40,963 nucleotides of DNA from CAYQSU01 sp964420325. Lineage in GTDB: Bacteria > Pseudomonadota > Alphaproteobacteria > Rhodospirillales > Defluviicoccaceae. Every line of letters begins with the position of its first letter. Position 1 is the stretch's first letter. The position numbers and the translations under genes were made by a program. This document shows positions 1 through 7,405 of the stretch, piece by piece. The DNA lies in assembly GCA_964420325.1 (NCBI GenBank), contig CAYQSU010000026.1, positions 1 to 40,963 of the forward strand, given 5' to 3'. The notes under the pieces were generated by a model. The model was given only the letters and a program-made list of their open reading frames with translations, had not been told where the DNA came from and searched no databases.

Positions 1-54
1 CGCAAAATGTCGCATTTTGTCGCATTTTGTCGCATTTTGTCGCATTTCGTCGCA
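1..54. repeat. 10-bp direct tandem repeat, about 5 units
   Basis: Five consecutive 10-bp units of the form CGCATTTTGT start at base 1 and end with a partial CGCA. Units 2 to 4 are identical, the first reads CGCAAAATGT and the fifth has one change (CGCATTTCGT). The period is one helical turn, so any protein bound to each unit would sit on the same face of the DNA. The array probably continues to the left of the window. It is far more AT-rich than its surroundings and lies about 145 bp upstream of the first gene. Function unknown. Confidence 0.85.
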
Positions 55-197
55 GGTCGCCGGTTCATGCCCGCCGCCGCGATCGCGACCGCTCACCGAC
101 CACCGTCGCGGCGCTTGGGTCGCGGCGGCGAAATCTGCTATCCTTGTGGCGTCGCTTGGGAGGCGGGAGGGGCCGGCCGGGACCGGGAGGCTTGGCA

Positions 198-1223
198 ATG
201 CTGATCGCAGGTCGATGTGCGCTGGTCGTGGCGCTGGCGCTGGCGGGGTCCGCAGCACGGCTCGCCGCCGGCGAGCCGGCGCCGCCGTCGCACTGGGAGT
301 TCGCCCGCGCGCTCGATCTGCGCATGGGCGACCACATGGCGCTCCTGGGCGGACAGGTGATCGTCCGCGACCTGGAGGTGGCGCGCGGCGACGAGCTCGC
401 CGCCGCCGGCGTGGCCTTCGTGGCGGTTCCGCTGCCGACCCTGTCGCCCGCCTTGGTCGGCGACCAGGGCTCGGGGACCGACATGCCGGTGAGCGCGGCG
501 GGCGACGAGCGGGAGTGGGAGCCGATCCGCTTCGAGCCCGGCGATCGGGACGAGGTGAAGCGCCTCCTCCAGGCGGCCCCCGGCGGCTCGTTCAATCTCT
601 CGGCCGACGAGGTCGCCCGCCTGCGTGGCGCGCTGGCGAACGTCGACGGCAACGGCCCGACGAGCATGGAGGCGGTCTCCCGGGCCTACCGCGAGATCCT
701 GAAGGACCGCTTCCGCGCCTACGCGGCCCGGGGCATCGACGGCATCGCCGCCTACGATCGCGGCGGCGGCGCCGTGACCTCACCCGCGGACGAGCTGAGA
801 GGCGCGGCCCGGGCCGCCGAAGCCCTGCTCGCCGCCCTCGTTCCGGATCTCGCCCGGGCGATCGAGCGGTTCCCGGCCGAGCCGGCGCCGGACATCGCGA
901 GCCGCTACTACTGGCGAAAGACCACCATCGACGGGCGGCCCGCGTTCGTTCTCGGCCACGACATGATCAAGACCGCGCCCGGGCTCGCCGTCGTCTGCGG
1001 CCGCGAGTTCTTCGTCGGCCATACGTACAACAGCCTGCAGTCGCTGACGATCCTGGTCCCGGCCGGGCACGGGACCATGGTCTACCGGTGGGTCCGGACC
1101 TACACCGACCGGGTCGCCGGCCCGTTCAAGAGCTTCGAGCGCCAGGTCGGCCAGAACCTGATGAAGAAGGCCTTGGCCACCGAGCTCGCCGAGCTGCGCG
1201 AGCGGACCCTCGCGCTCCGCTGA
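198..1223 (+). CDS. Secreted protein of unknown function, 341 aa
   Basis: I do not recognise this family. The start is ATG 198 rather than upstream codons in the same frame, because it places a clear signal peptide at the N terminus: a short basic n-region, a hydrophobic run rich in Ala, Leu and Val (about residues 8-22), and a likely cleavage near residue 24. The upstream extension is low-complexity and overlaps the tandem repeat. The mature part is a mixed alpha/beta soluble protein with a Tyr/Trp-rich stretch near residue 235 and no membrane segments, so a periplasmic location is inferred. No recognisable catalytic motif was seen. It stands alone between the repeat and a hemerythrin gene on the same strand, with about 95 bp to the next start. 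Confidence 0.7.
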   Translation: MLIAGRCALVVALALAGSAARLAAGEPAPPSHWEFARALDLRMGDHMALLGGQVIVRDLEVARGDELAAAGVAFVAVPLPTLSPALVGDQGSGTDMPVSAAGDEREWEPIRFEPGDRDEVKRLLQAAPGGSFNLSADEVARLRGALANVDGNGPTSMEAVSRAYREILKDRFRAYAARGIDGIAAYDRGGGAVTSPADELRGAARAAEALLAALVPDLARAIERFPAEPAPDIASRYYWRKTTIDGRPAFVLGHDMIKTAPGLAVVCGREFFVGHTYNSLQSLTILVPAGHGTMVYRWVRTYTDRVAGPFKSFERQVGQNLMKKALATELAELRERTLALR

Positions 1224-1261
1224 CGATCGAAGCCGCCCGGCGAGGCCGCGCGTTATTCCGT

Positions 1262-1289
1262 TTCCACCGAAGCCCGTTTGGGGTATAGT
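1262..1289 (+). promoter_or_regulatory. Possible sigma-70 type promoter for the hemerythrin gene
   Basis: TATAGT at 1284-1289 is a good -10 element. TTCCAC at 1262-1267, 16 bp upstream, is a weak -35. A transcript starting near 1296 would exclude the in-frame GTG at 1288 and supports translation from GTG 1318. Seen in sequence only; the -35 match is poor. Confidence 0.35.
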
Positions 1290-1317
1290 GCTCCCGCGTG
1301 TCTGGTCAGGGGGCGCA

Positions 1318-1749
1318 GTGGCGACTGACGGGCGGCGATCGACCAGGGAGATGCGGGGTGCGCTGGCCCTCCTGCATGACGAGCACGCCGTGTTGACATG
1401 GCAGTGGCAGGTGCTCTCGGATGCCGCCGCCAGCGGCCAGCCGGCGGGCACGCTCCGGCGCTATCTACAGGGCTTCGTCAATTCCGCACGCAGCCACTTC
1501 CAGACCGAGGAGCGGCTGATGGCCTTTGCCCGCTCTCCGGGGTCTGAGGCCCACAGGGCCGACCACGAGCACCTGCTCGACACCGCCGGCGTGCGCCTTC
1601 GCCAGACCGACGCGGCCCTCCGGGAGAAGGACTGGCCGCAGTTGGTCGCCGAGATCCGTGACTGGCTGCAGCGGCACGCCGAGCGGCACGACCGCCCGCT
1701 CGAGATGCTGGTCGACCGGCGCGGCGACAGGTCGGCCGCCGCGGGCTGA
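1318..1749 (+). CDS. Hemerythrin-like domain protein
   Basis: Small all-helical protein (143 aa) with the spaced His/Asp/Glu pattern of a di-iron hemerythrin: a first His pair in LLHDEH, then HFQTEE, then HRADHEH and finally HAERHD. These fit the usual H...HxxxE...HxxxH...HxxxxD ligand order. Bacterial hemerythrins bind O2 reversibly, for delivery, sensing or storage, through a non-haem di-iron centre. No other domain is fused, so this is probably a soluble cytoplasmic single-domain form. GTG 1318 is preferred because AGGGGG lies just upstream, whereas the earlier in-frame GTG at 1288 overlaps a -10-like element. The next gene is on the opposite strand and converges, so it is probably monocistronic. 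Confidence 0.82.
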   Translation: MATDGRRSTREMRGALALLHDEHAVLTWQWQVLSDAAASGQPAGTLRRYLQGFVNSARSHFQTEERLMAFARSPGSEAHRADHEHLLDTAGVRLRQTDAALREKDWPQLVAEIRDWLQRHAERHDRPLEMLVDRRGDRSAAAG

Positions 1750-1781
1750 AACCGGCAAGCGCCTCCGTTCCCGCGCCCGGC

Positions 1782-3098
1782 TCACTCCTTCGGCCGCAGG
1801 TCGACGATGCGCCTGGCCTTGCCCATGGAGCGCTCGATGTCGCCGACGCCGACGACCCGGACCTCGACGCTGAGACCGACGTACGACTTGATCGCGTGCC
1901 CGAGGTTGGCGGCGCAGGCCCGCTTGGTGGCCTCGTCGTAGGCGCCGAGATCGGGGCGCGGCTCGACCACGACCTCGAGCGCATCGAGGTGGTCCCTGCG
2001 GAACACCTCCAGAACGTAGTGGGGGGAAAGGTGCGGGTCCTTGAGGATCAGTTCCTCGATCTGGCTCGGGAAGACGTTGACGCCGCGGATGATCAGCATG
2101 TCGTCGGTCCGCCCCGTGACCTTCTCCATCCGCCGCATGGTGCGCGCCGTGCCCGGAAGCAGGCGGGTCAGGTCCCGCGTCCGGTAGCGGATGATGGGGA
2201 ACGCCTCCTTGGTCAGCGAGGTGAACACCAGCTCGCCGCGCTCGCCGTCGGGCAGCGCCTCGCCGGTCGCCGGGTCGACGATCTCCGGATAGAAGTGGTC
2301 CTCCCAGATGTGCAGGCCGTCCTTGGTCTCCACGCACTCGCACGACACCCCCGGCCCGATCACCTCTGAAAGCCCGTAGACGTCGATGGCATCGATGTCG
2401 AAGCGTTCCTCGATCTCCTCGCGCATGGCATTCGTCCACGGCTCGGCGCCGTGCAGCCCGACGCGCAGCGACGACGCGCGCGCGTCCAGGCCCTGACGCA
2501 CGAACTCGTCGGCGATCGCCAGCATGTACGACGGCGTGACCATGATGATGTCGGGCCTGAAGTCCTGGATCAGCTGCACCTGGCGGGCGGTCTGGCCGCC
2601 GGACATCGGCACCACGGTGCAGCCGAGGCGCTCGGCGCCGTAATGGGCACCGAGGCCACCGGTGAACAGCCCGTAGCCATAGGCGACGTGGACGATGTCG
2701 CCGGGACGGCCGCCGGCGGCGCGGGTCGAGCGCGCCATCAGCTCCGCCCAGGTGTCGATGTCCTTACGCGTGTAGCCGACCACCGTCGGCCGGCCGGTGG
2801 TGCCGCTCGAGGCATGGATGCGGATGACCTTCTCGCGCGGCACGGCGAACATGCCGAACGGGTAGTTGCTGCGGAGGTCGTCCTTGGTGGTGAAGGGAAC
2901 CTTGGCGAGGTCGGAGAGCCCCTTGAAGTCATCCGGATGGAGGCCGGCACGCTCGAACGCCTGGCGGTAATGCGCGACGTTGTCGTAGGCGTGGCGCAGC
3001 GTCCACTTCAGGCGGGCGAGCTGCAGCGTCGCGATCTCGTCGCGGCTCGCGGTCTCGATGGGATCGAGATCTTCCTTCTTTGGTGCGTAGGCGCGCAT
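1782..3098 (-). CDS. paaK: Phenylacetate-CoA ligase
   Basis: ATP-dependent ligase converting phenylacetate to phenylacetyl-CoA, the entry step of aerobic phenylacetate catabolism. The 438 aa match the family length of about 435. The ANL-superfamily P-loop is present as SSGTTGRPT (about residues 96-104), followed by YGYG, a YGLSE motif before the central ATP-binding region, and YRTRD with the hinge Asp. The C-terminal domain ends with the typical MGKARRI segment that carries the catalytic Lys. A strong ribosome binding site (GGGAGG) precedes ATG 3098. A PaaI-type thioesterase lies 102 bp upstream on the same strand. The ring-epoxidase genes paaABCDE are not in the window, so this may also be an indole-acetate or anaerobic-type paralogue. 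Confidence 0.93.
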   Translation of the reverse strand: MRAYAPKKEDLDPIETASRDEIATLQLARLKWTLRHAYDNVAHYRQAFERAGLHPDDFKGLSDLAKVPFTTKDDLRSNYPFGMFAVPREKVIRIHASSGTTGRPTVVGYTRKDIDTWAELMARSTRAAGGRPGDIVHVAYGYGLFTGGLGAHYGAERLGCTVVPMSGGQTARQVQLIQDFRPDIIMVTPSYMLAIADEFVRQGLDARASSLRVGLHGAEPWTNAMREEIEERFDIDAIDVYGLSEVIGPGVSCECVETKDGLHIWEDHFYPEIVDPATGEALPDGERGELVFTSLTKEAFPIIRYRTRDLTRLLPGTARTMRRMEKVTGRTDDMLIIRGVNVFPSQIEELILKDPHLSPHYVLEVFRRDHLDALEVVVEPRPDLGAYDEATKRACAANLGHAIKSYVGLSVEVRVVGVGDIERSMGKARRIVDLRPKE

Positions 3099-3200
3099 GG
3101 CATTCCTCCCAGAAGCCCATTGTTTTCATGTCCCTATACACCCTAAGGCGGCCGGAAGCACGCCCGGAATGGCGGTCTTCGGCCGATCGTGCCGCGGATG

Positions 3201-3671
3201 TCAGCGCGTCCCGCGGCCGCCGGCCGCCGGCCCGAGGCCGGGAACGGTCTCGCCGGTGATGCGATAGGATTGTCCGCGGAAGACGGCGACGGTGCGGCCG
3301 TCGTCGGCGCTGACGCGGACGTCGTAGACGCCGGTCCGCCCCTGTCGGACGGTGGCGGTGCCGACGGCGGTCAGCACCTCGCCGAGGCGCGCGGCGCTGG
3401 CGAAGCTGATCGAGCACGAGAGCGCCAGCGTCGACTCGTTCTCGGAGTTGCAGGCGTAAGCGAACGCGGTGTCGGCGAGGGCGAACAGGATGCCGCCGTG
3501 GCAGATGCCGTGGCTGTTGAGCATGTCCTCGCGCACCGTCATCGTGACCCGCGCCTGCTGCGGCGCGACCTCCTCGATGCGGATGCCGAGCGCCTGAGCG
3601 GCGCGATCCTCGGCGTACATCGCTGCCGCCACCCGGGCAGAGAACGGGGCGCCCTCGCGCGCGGAGGTCAC
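3201..3671 (-). CDS. paaI: PaaI-type hydroxyphenylacetyl-CoA thioesterase
   Basis: Hot-dog fold thioesterase of 156 aa. The segment LNSHGICHGGILFALADTAF (about residues 50-69) is the signature of PaaI enzymes: the HGG loop followed by a helix holding the active-site Asp. PaaI hydrolyses stalled hydroxylated phenylacetyl-CoA intermediates and so rescues CoA in the phenylacetate pathway. Its position directly upstream of paaK on the same strand supports that role. It begins 18 bp after the stop of the exported nuclease gene, so the three may be co-transcribed. The C terminus carries a short Gly/Arg-rich tail beyond the conserved fold. Confidence 0.9.
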   Translation of the reverse strand: MTSAREGAPFSARVAAAMYAEDRAAQALGIRIEEVAPQQARVTMTVREDMLNSHGICHGGILFALADTAFAYACNSENESTLALSCSISFASAARLGEVLTAVGTATVRQGRTGVYDVRVSADDGRTVAVFRGQSYRITGETVPGLGPAAGGRGTR

Positions 3672-3689
3672 GGTCGGCGCCGGCCTCTA

Positions 3690-4199
3690 TCAGCGGCCCG
3701 GAGCCGGAGCCGCGGCGCTGCCGCCGGCCTCGCGCCATGCCCACGGCGGATCGAAGGTGCCGCGCCACAGCCCCTCCTTGCGGGCGCGGGCGGCCGCCTC
3801 GGCGCGGCGGTAGGCCTCGCCGGTGCCGGGATCGGCGAGCGCCCAGCCGTTGGCCACCATCAGCTCGTTGACGCTGAGGGGGCCGACGAAACAGCGGAAG
3901 GCGACGGCGCCGGCGGCATCCGCATCGGCGGGCTCGCAGCTGAGCGTGTGGCCGTCGACCAGCCTTGCCAGATGCTCCCTGGCGAGGCGGCCGCAAGCGT
4001 AGGACTGGCCGCCGCGGTGATGGCAGACCTGGTCGAGCTCGGGTGCGTCGATGCCCGAGAGGCGGATCTCGCGGCCGGCGATCGCGAGGGTATCGCCGTC
4101 GACGGCCCCGGCGCTGCCGGCGAGGATGTCGGCAGCGAAGCCCGTGGCGACAGCTGCAGCGAGCGCCAGACCGGCGGTCAGCGCAACACGGCCCCTCAT
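3690..4199 (-). CDS. Thermonuclease (SNase-like) family exported protein
   Basis: 169-aa protein of the staphylococcal-nuclease (TNase) fold. After a signal peptide (hydrophobic run at about residues 6-20) comes VDGDTLAIAGREIRLSGIDAPE, the classic SNase strand pair with Asp residues that bind calcium and the first catalytic Arg. Further on are CGRLAREHL, a Cys-containing core strand and the GLWRGTF segment with the C-terminal Arg. ATG 4199 is chosen because it gives a clean signal peptide; a longer in-frame start at 4262 would place an Arg-rich stretch in front of it. It probably acts in the periplasm or outside the cell. Four Cys residues suggest disulphides. Confidence 0.85.
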   Translation of the reverse strand: MRGRVALTAGLALAAAVATGFAADILAGSAGAVDGDTLAIAGREIRLSGIDAPELDQVCHHRGGQSYACGRLAREHLARLVDGHTLSCEPADADAAGAVAFRCFVGPLSVNELMVANGWALADPGTGEAYRRAEAAARARKEGLWRGTFDPPWAWREAGGSAAAPAPGR

Positions 4200-4278
4200 G
4201 GTGTTCCACGGTGATGCGCGGTCATGCACCAGGCCTCGTCTTGCGCGTGAACGGCCGGCCATCCGGCATCGGCGACCC

Positions 4279-4354
4279 TGGCGCCCCTACGGGGATTCGA
4301 ACCCCGGTTTCAGGACTGAGAACCCTGCGTCCTAGGCCTCTAGACGATAGGGGC
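4279..4354 (-). tRNA. tRNA-Glu (anticodon CTC)
   Basis: Read on the minus strand, the sequence folds as a full cloverleaf: acceptor stem GCCCCTA paired with TAGGGGC, a D-arm with GTCTAGAGGCCTAGGAC, an anticodon stem CAGGG/TCCTG (one G-T pair) closing the loop TTCTCAG, and a T-arm GGGG-TTCGAAT-CCCC. The loop gives anticodon CTC, which reads GAG. The 3' CCA is encoded (4279-4281). The D-arm is typical of tRNA-Glu. No integrase or att-like duplication was seen next to it. Confidence 0.95.
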
Positions 4355-4496
4355 GAGCGCCCGTGAACACGGCACTCGGCAACGACACCCGAGAGATGCG
4401 CGCGTCGGCCGGAGACGCAGCTTTACCTTCAAACCCGGCGCACGATCAAGAGACTTCCGGCGGCGACGCCAAGGCGGCGGCTTGCGACAACGCCGG

Positions 4497-4524
4497 TGAT
4501 CCGTGGTGCGCGGCCACGCGTATC
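4497..4524 (+). promoter_or_regulatory. RpoE (ECF11-type) promoter, rpoE-chrR operon
   Basis: TGATCC at 4497-4502, a 16-bp spacer, then CGTATC at 4519-4524. TGATCC with a CGTA-like -10 is the known architecture for ECF factors controlled by ChrR. The same arrangement with the same 16-bp spacing recurs at four other genes in this window. It implies positive autoregulation of rpoE, with transcription starting near 4530. Confidence 0.8.
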
Positions 4525-4550
4525 TGCAGCTGTCAACGATGGAGACGGCG

Positions 4551-5204
4551 ATGAGCGCCCTCGCCCTTGCTGTTGGAAAGATATCATTTTTCGTCCCCCG
4601 CCGTGCTATAGAGCGCGTTCATCCATACGCGAAACGCGTTGCGGGGCCGACTTTGAGCAACGAAGAGCTGTGCGACCTCTTGGAAGCGGTCGCCGTTGAC
4701 AGGAACCGGGCGGCCTTTGCAGGCCTGTTCCGCCATTTTGCGCCACGCCTGAAGTCCTTCGGTCTGAAGCTTGGCGACAATCCGGCAGTCGCCGAGGAGG
4801 TTGCCCAGGAGGCGATGCTGACGGTTTGGCGGAAGGCGCAGGCCTTCGACCGGCGGCGGGCGACGGCGTCGACCTGGGTGTTCACCGTGTTCCGCAACAA
4901 GCGCATCGACATGTTCCGGCGCGAGAGTCGCCCTGAAGTCGCGATGGAAGACGGGTTCGACGCGCCGGCCGAGACCGGCGACATCGACTTCGCCTTCGAT
5001 CTCGGTCGGTCGGGCGACGCCCTCAGGCGGGCAATGACGACGCTGCCGGCTGAGCAGCTCGACGTGGTGAAGATGGCGTTCTACGAGGACAAGTCGCACA
5101 GCACCATCGCCGAGGAGCTGGGTCTCCCGCTCGGCACCGTGAAGTCGCGCATCCGCCTTGCGCTGGGACGCCTGCGCGCCGCCGTCCCGGAGGAGCAGAT
5201 ATGA
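4551..5204 (+). CDS. rpoE: ECF sigma factor RpoE (ECF11, ChrR-controlled)
   Basis: Group IV sigma factor. Region 2 runs from FAGLFRHFAPRL through EEVAQEAMLTVWRKA and STWVFTVFRNKRID. Region 4 holds LPAEQLDVVKMAFYEDKSH and the helix-turn-helix HSTIAEELGLPLGTVKSRIR. It is followed, with a 4-bp ATGA overlap, by its anti-sigma chrR, the arrangement of the Rhodobacter sphaeroides singlet-oxygen system. An ECF promoter lies just upstream. The start is uncertain: ATG 4539, ATG 4551 and TTG 4653 are all in frame. The codons between 4551 and 4650 are AT-richer than the rest, and family members usually begin near the residues encoded from 4653, so the first 34 residues may be untranslated leader. It is predicted to activate the surrounding island when ChrR releases it. 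Confidence 0.92.
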   Translation: MSALALAVGKISFFVPRRAIERVHPYAKRVAGPTLSNEELCDLLEAVAVDRNRAAFAGLFRHFAPRLKSFGLKLGDNPAVAEEVAQEAMLTVWRKAQAFDRRRATASTWVFTVFRNKRIDMFRRESRPEVAMEDGFDAPAETGDIDFAFDLGRSGDALRRAMTTLPAEQLDVVKMAFYEDKSHSTIAEELGLPLGTVKSRIRLALGRLRAAVPEEQI

Positions 5205-5854
5205 TCACGCACCATCCTGCCCCCGAACTCCTGCTCGACTATGCGGCGGGGAGCATGGCCGAACCGGTGGCGCTCGCGGTTGCCGTGCACCTATCGTTCT
5301 GCCGCGAGTGTGCGGCGGAGGTGGCGACGCTGGAGAGCATCGGTGGCGCGCTCGTGGAGGAGGTCGAGCCGGTGGCGATGAGCGAGGCGGCGCTGGATAC
5401 GGTGATGCGGCGACTGGACGAGCCCGAGCCGGCGGCGCGCCGGGCCTTCGCGGCGGTGACGCCCGGCCGAGGCATGATGCCAGCGGTGCTCCGCCGCTAT
5501 GTCGGCGACCGTCTCGAGGCGCTGCGGTGGCGGCGGGTCGGCCGGATGTTCGAGGAGGCGCGCATCCCTCTGTCGACGAAAGGCTTCAAGGCGGTGTTGA
5601 TGCGTCTCAAGCCCGGCGCGGTAATGCCGGTCCACGGTCACCGCGGGCGGGAGTACACGCTGGTGCTGGCCGGCGGCTACCGCGACGGCGGCGAGGCGTT
5701 CGGTCCGGGCGACTTCGACGTGCGCGATCCGTCGCACAAGCACCAGCCGGTGGTGGACGAGGACGGCGAGTGCCTCTGCCTGGTGGTGCTCGACGCGCCG
5801 GTCAAGCTGAGCGGGGTGTTCGGGCGGCTGGTCAACCCCTTCCTTCGCGTTTGA
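5201..5854 (+). CDS. chrR: ChrR zinc-binding anti-sigma factor with cupin domain
   Basis: Two-domain zinc anti-sigma factor of 217 aa. The N-terminal ASD has His5 and the His30-x3-Cys34-x2-Cys37 zinc site. The C-terminal cupin (about 120-217) has His145, His147, Glu151 and a His at 179/181. These match, within a few residues, the zinc ligands of R. sphaeroides ChrR (His6, His31, Cys35, Cys38 and His141, His143, Glu147, His177, from memory). The first domain sequesters RpoE. The cupin is needed for the response to singlet oxygen and organic peroxides. Translation is coupled to rpoE through the ATGA overlap. All key residues are present, so the system should be functional. Confidence 0.93.
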   Translation: MITHHPAPELLLDYAAGSMAEPVALAVAVHLSFCRECAAEVATLESIGGALVEEVEPVAMSEAALDTVMRRLDEPEPAARRAFAAVTPGRGMMPAVLRRYVGDRLEALRWRRVGRMFEEARIPLSTKGFKAVLMRLKPGAVMPVHGHRGREYTLVLAGGYRDGGEAFGPGDFDVRDPSHKHQPVVDEDGECLCLVVLDAPVKLSGVFGRLVNPFLRV

Positions 5855-5867
5855 GCGCTGTCGCGGG

Positions 5868-6629
5868 ATGACAGTCGGACGTCGCCACGGCGGCGGGCAA
5901 CGAACGCCACGGCGCCTTTCCCTTGCATCCATGGCGCTGGCCCTGGCCTTGGCCGGCGACGATGCGCGATCCGCGCCGCTGACGGGAGGGTGTCCGGAGA
6001 CCGGCCAGGGCTTCGATCCGCTTGCGCTGTACGGCGACACCATTCTGTTCTCGGTGGCGCGGAACGGCACGCCGGTTGGCAATCACCGGATTTCGATCGA
6101 GCGCCGCGGCGCCGAGTTGACCGTCAACAGCTCCTTCGAGATCACGGTCAACGTGCTGTTCTTCACCGCCTATCGCTATCGCTACGAATCCAGTTCGATC
6201 TGGCACCGGGGATGCCTCGTCGCGCTGGAGGCGGTGACAAACGACAACGGCGAGGTGAGCAGGGTCGAGGCGAGGCGCGTCGGCGACGAGCTCAGGATCG
6301 AGGGGCCGTCGGGCATAGTCTCGCATCAGCCCGGCCTCTATCCGACCGAGCACTGGCACGCCGGCGTGCTCGCCGCCGAGAGCGTGCTCAACACCATCAG
6401 CGGCAAGGTGAACCGGGTGCGGATCGAAGCCGCAGGCGACGACATGGTGATCGTTGACGGCAAGCCGCATCCCGCACGTCGCTATGTGTACCGCGGCGAG
6501 CTCGAGAACGAGGTCTGGTACGACGACGAGGGGCGGTGGGTGAGGATGCGGTTTCGTGCCAAGGACGGCTCGACCATCGAGTACGAATGCCGCAGATGCG
6601 GCCCGCCGACCGGGCGGTTGAGCGGGTGA
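5868..6629 (+). CDS. DUF6134-like exported protein, rpoE operon
   Basis: 253-aa protein with an Arg-rich N terminus and a hydrophobic segment (about residues 17-30), probably a signal peptide. An alternative ATG at 5931 would shorten it. The body is beta-rich with repeated short strands and resembles the DUF6134 family: a polar opening strand (TILFSVARNGTPVGNH), an aromatic YRYRYESSSIW segment, and a later REL/YRGELENEVWYDDEG portion. It ends with CRRCG, a possible metal-binding pair. The lipocalin-like beta pattern suggests binding of a lipid or small hydrophobic molecule, but this is inference. It starts 13 bp after chrR and overlaps the following SDR by 4 bp, so it is very likely part of the RpoE-driven operon. 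Confidence 0.7.
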   Translation: MTVGRRHGGGQRTPRRLSLASMALALALAGDDARSAPLTGGCPETGQGFDPLALYGDTILFSVARNGTPVGNHRISIERRGAELTVNSSFEITVNVLFFTAYRYRYESSSIWHRGCLVALEAVTNDNGEVSRVEARRVGDELRIEGPSGIVSHQPGLYPTEHWHAGVLAAESVLNTISGKVNRVRIEAAGDDMVIVDGKPHPARRYVYRGELENEVWYDDEGRWVRMRFRAKDGSTIEYECRRCGPPTGRLSG

Positions 6630-7393
6630 GCGTCGCCTGGTGCACGGGGGCCGGCAGGGGTATCGGAGGGGCCGTCTCGCTGGAGCTGGCACGCCAGGGG
6701 TGGCGAGTGGCGGCGAGCGCGCGGACCCAGGCTGATCTTGAGGCGCTGACACATGAGGCGGCTGCGGCCGGCGGCGAAGCCCGCGGCTTTCCCTTGGATG
6801 TCACCGACGAGAGCGCGGTCAAGGCGACGGTGGCGGCGATCGAGAGCGATCTGGGGCCGATCGACGTGGCGATCCTGAACGCCGGCACCCACATCCCGAT
6901 GTCGGCCGAAACCTTCGACAGCGCTGCCTTCCGCGCGCTTGTAGAGACCAACCTGATGGGCACGGTCCATGGACTCGCGGCCCTGCTGCCGCGCTTCATC
7001 TCCCGCCGCCGCGGCCACCTTGTCGTCGTCGCCTCCGTCGCCGGCTATCGCGGGCTGCCGACCGCCGCCGCGTACGGAGCGACCAAGGCGGCGCTGATCA
7101 ACATGTGCGAGGCGCTTCGCCCCGAGCTCGAGCGCTTGGGCGTGCGCCTCACCCTGGTCAATCCAGGCTTCGTCCGGACGCCGCTCACCGACCGCAACCC
7201 GTTCCCGATGCCCTTTTTGATGGAGCCGGAGGCGGCGGCCCGGCGCCTTGTCGCGGCGCTCGCGAGCCGGCGCTTCGAAGTGACGTTCCCCCGGCGCTTC
7301 ACCTGGCTGATGAAGGCGCTTCGCCTTCTTCCCTATGGCCTGTTCTTCCGCTTGACGAGACGCCTCGTGCCGTCGCGCGCCGGCGACCGGTAA
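6626..7393 (+). CDS. SDR family oxidoreductase, rpoE operon
   Basis: Classical short-chain dehydrogenase/reductase of 255 aa. It has the cofactor-binding motif TGAGRGIGG at about residues 6-14, the NAG motif (LNAGTH), a Ser in VVVASVAGY and the catalytic YGATK. GTG 6626 is chosen because it overlaps the preceding stop (GTGA) and puts the glycine motif at the usual distance from the N terminus. The C-terminal 40 residues are basic and hydrophobic (FTWLMKALRLLPYGLFFRL), which suggests membrane association and a lipid or long-chain substrate. It is the fourth gene of the rpoE-chrR operon. SDRs are commonly found with RpoE-ChrR, but their substrate is not established. Confidence 0.85.
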   Translation: MSVAWCTGAGRGIGGAVSLELARQGWRVAASARTQADLEALTHEAAAAGGEARGFPLDVTDESAVKATVAAIESDLGPIDVAILNAGTHIPMSAETFDSAAFRALVETNLMGTVHGLAALLPRFISRRRGHLVVVASVAGYRGLPTAAAYGATKAALINMCEALRPELERLGVRLTLVNPGFVRTPLTDRNPFPMPFLMEPEAAARRLVAALASRRFEVTFPRRFTWLMKALRLLPYGLFFRLTRRLVPSRAGDR

Positions 7394-7405
7394 ACCGCCC
7401 ACGTC

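Noticed and set aside
1..54. CRISPR array
   Set aside because: The units are 10 bp and contiguous, with no spacers and no cas genes.
1465..2439. Long open frames opposite or offset from paaK and similar frames across the window
   Set aside because: They lie in other frames of well-supported genes, are rich in Arg, Pro and Ala, and have no recognisable domain; a common effect of high GC content.
4279..4354. tRNA-Glu as an integration site for the adjacent island
   Set aside because: No integrase gene and no repeat of the tRNA 3' end was seen at the far side of the island within the window.
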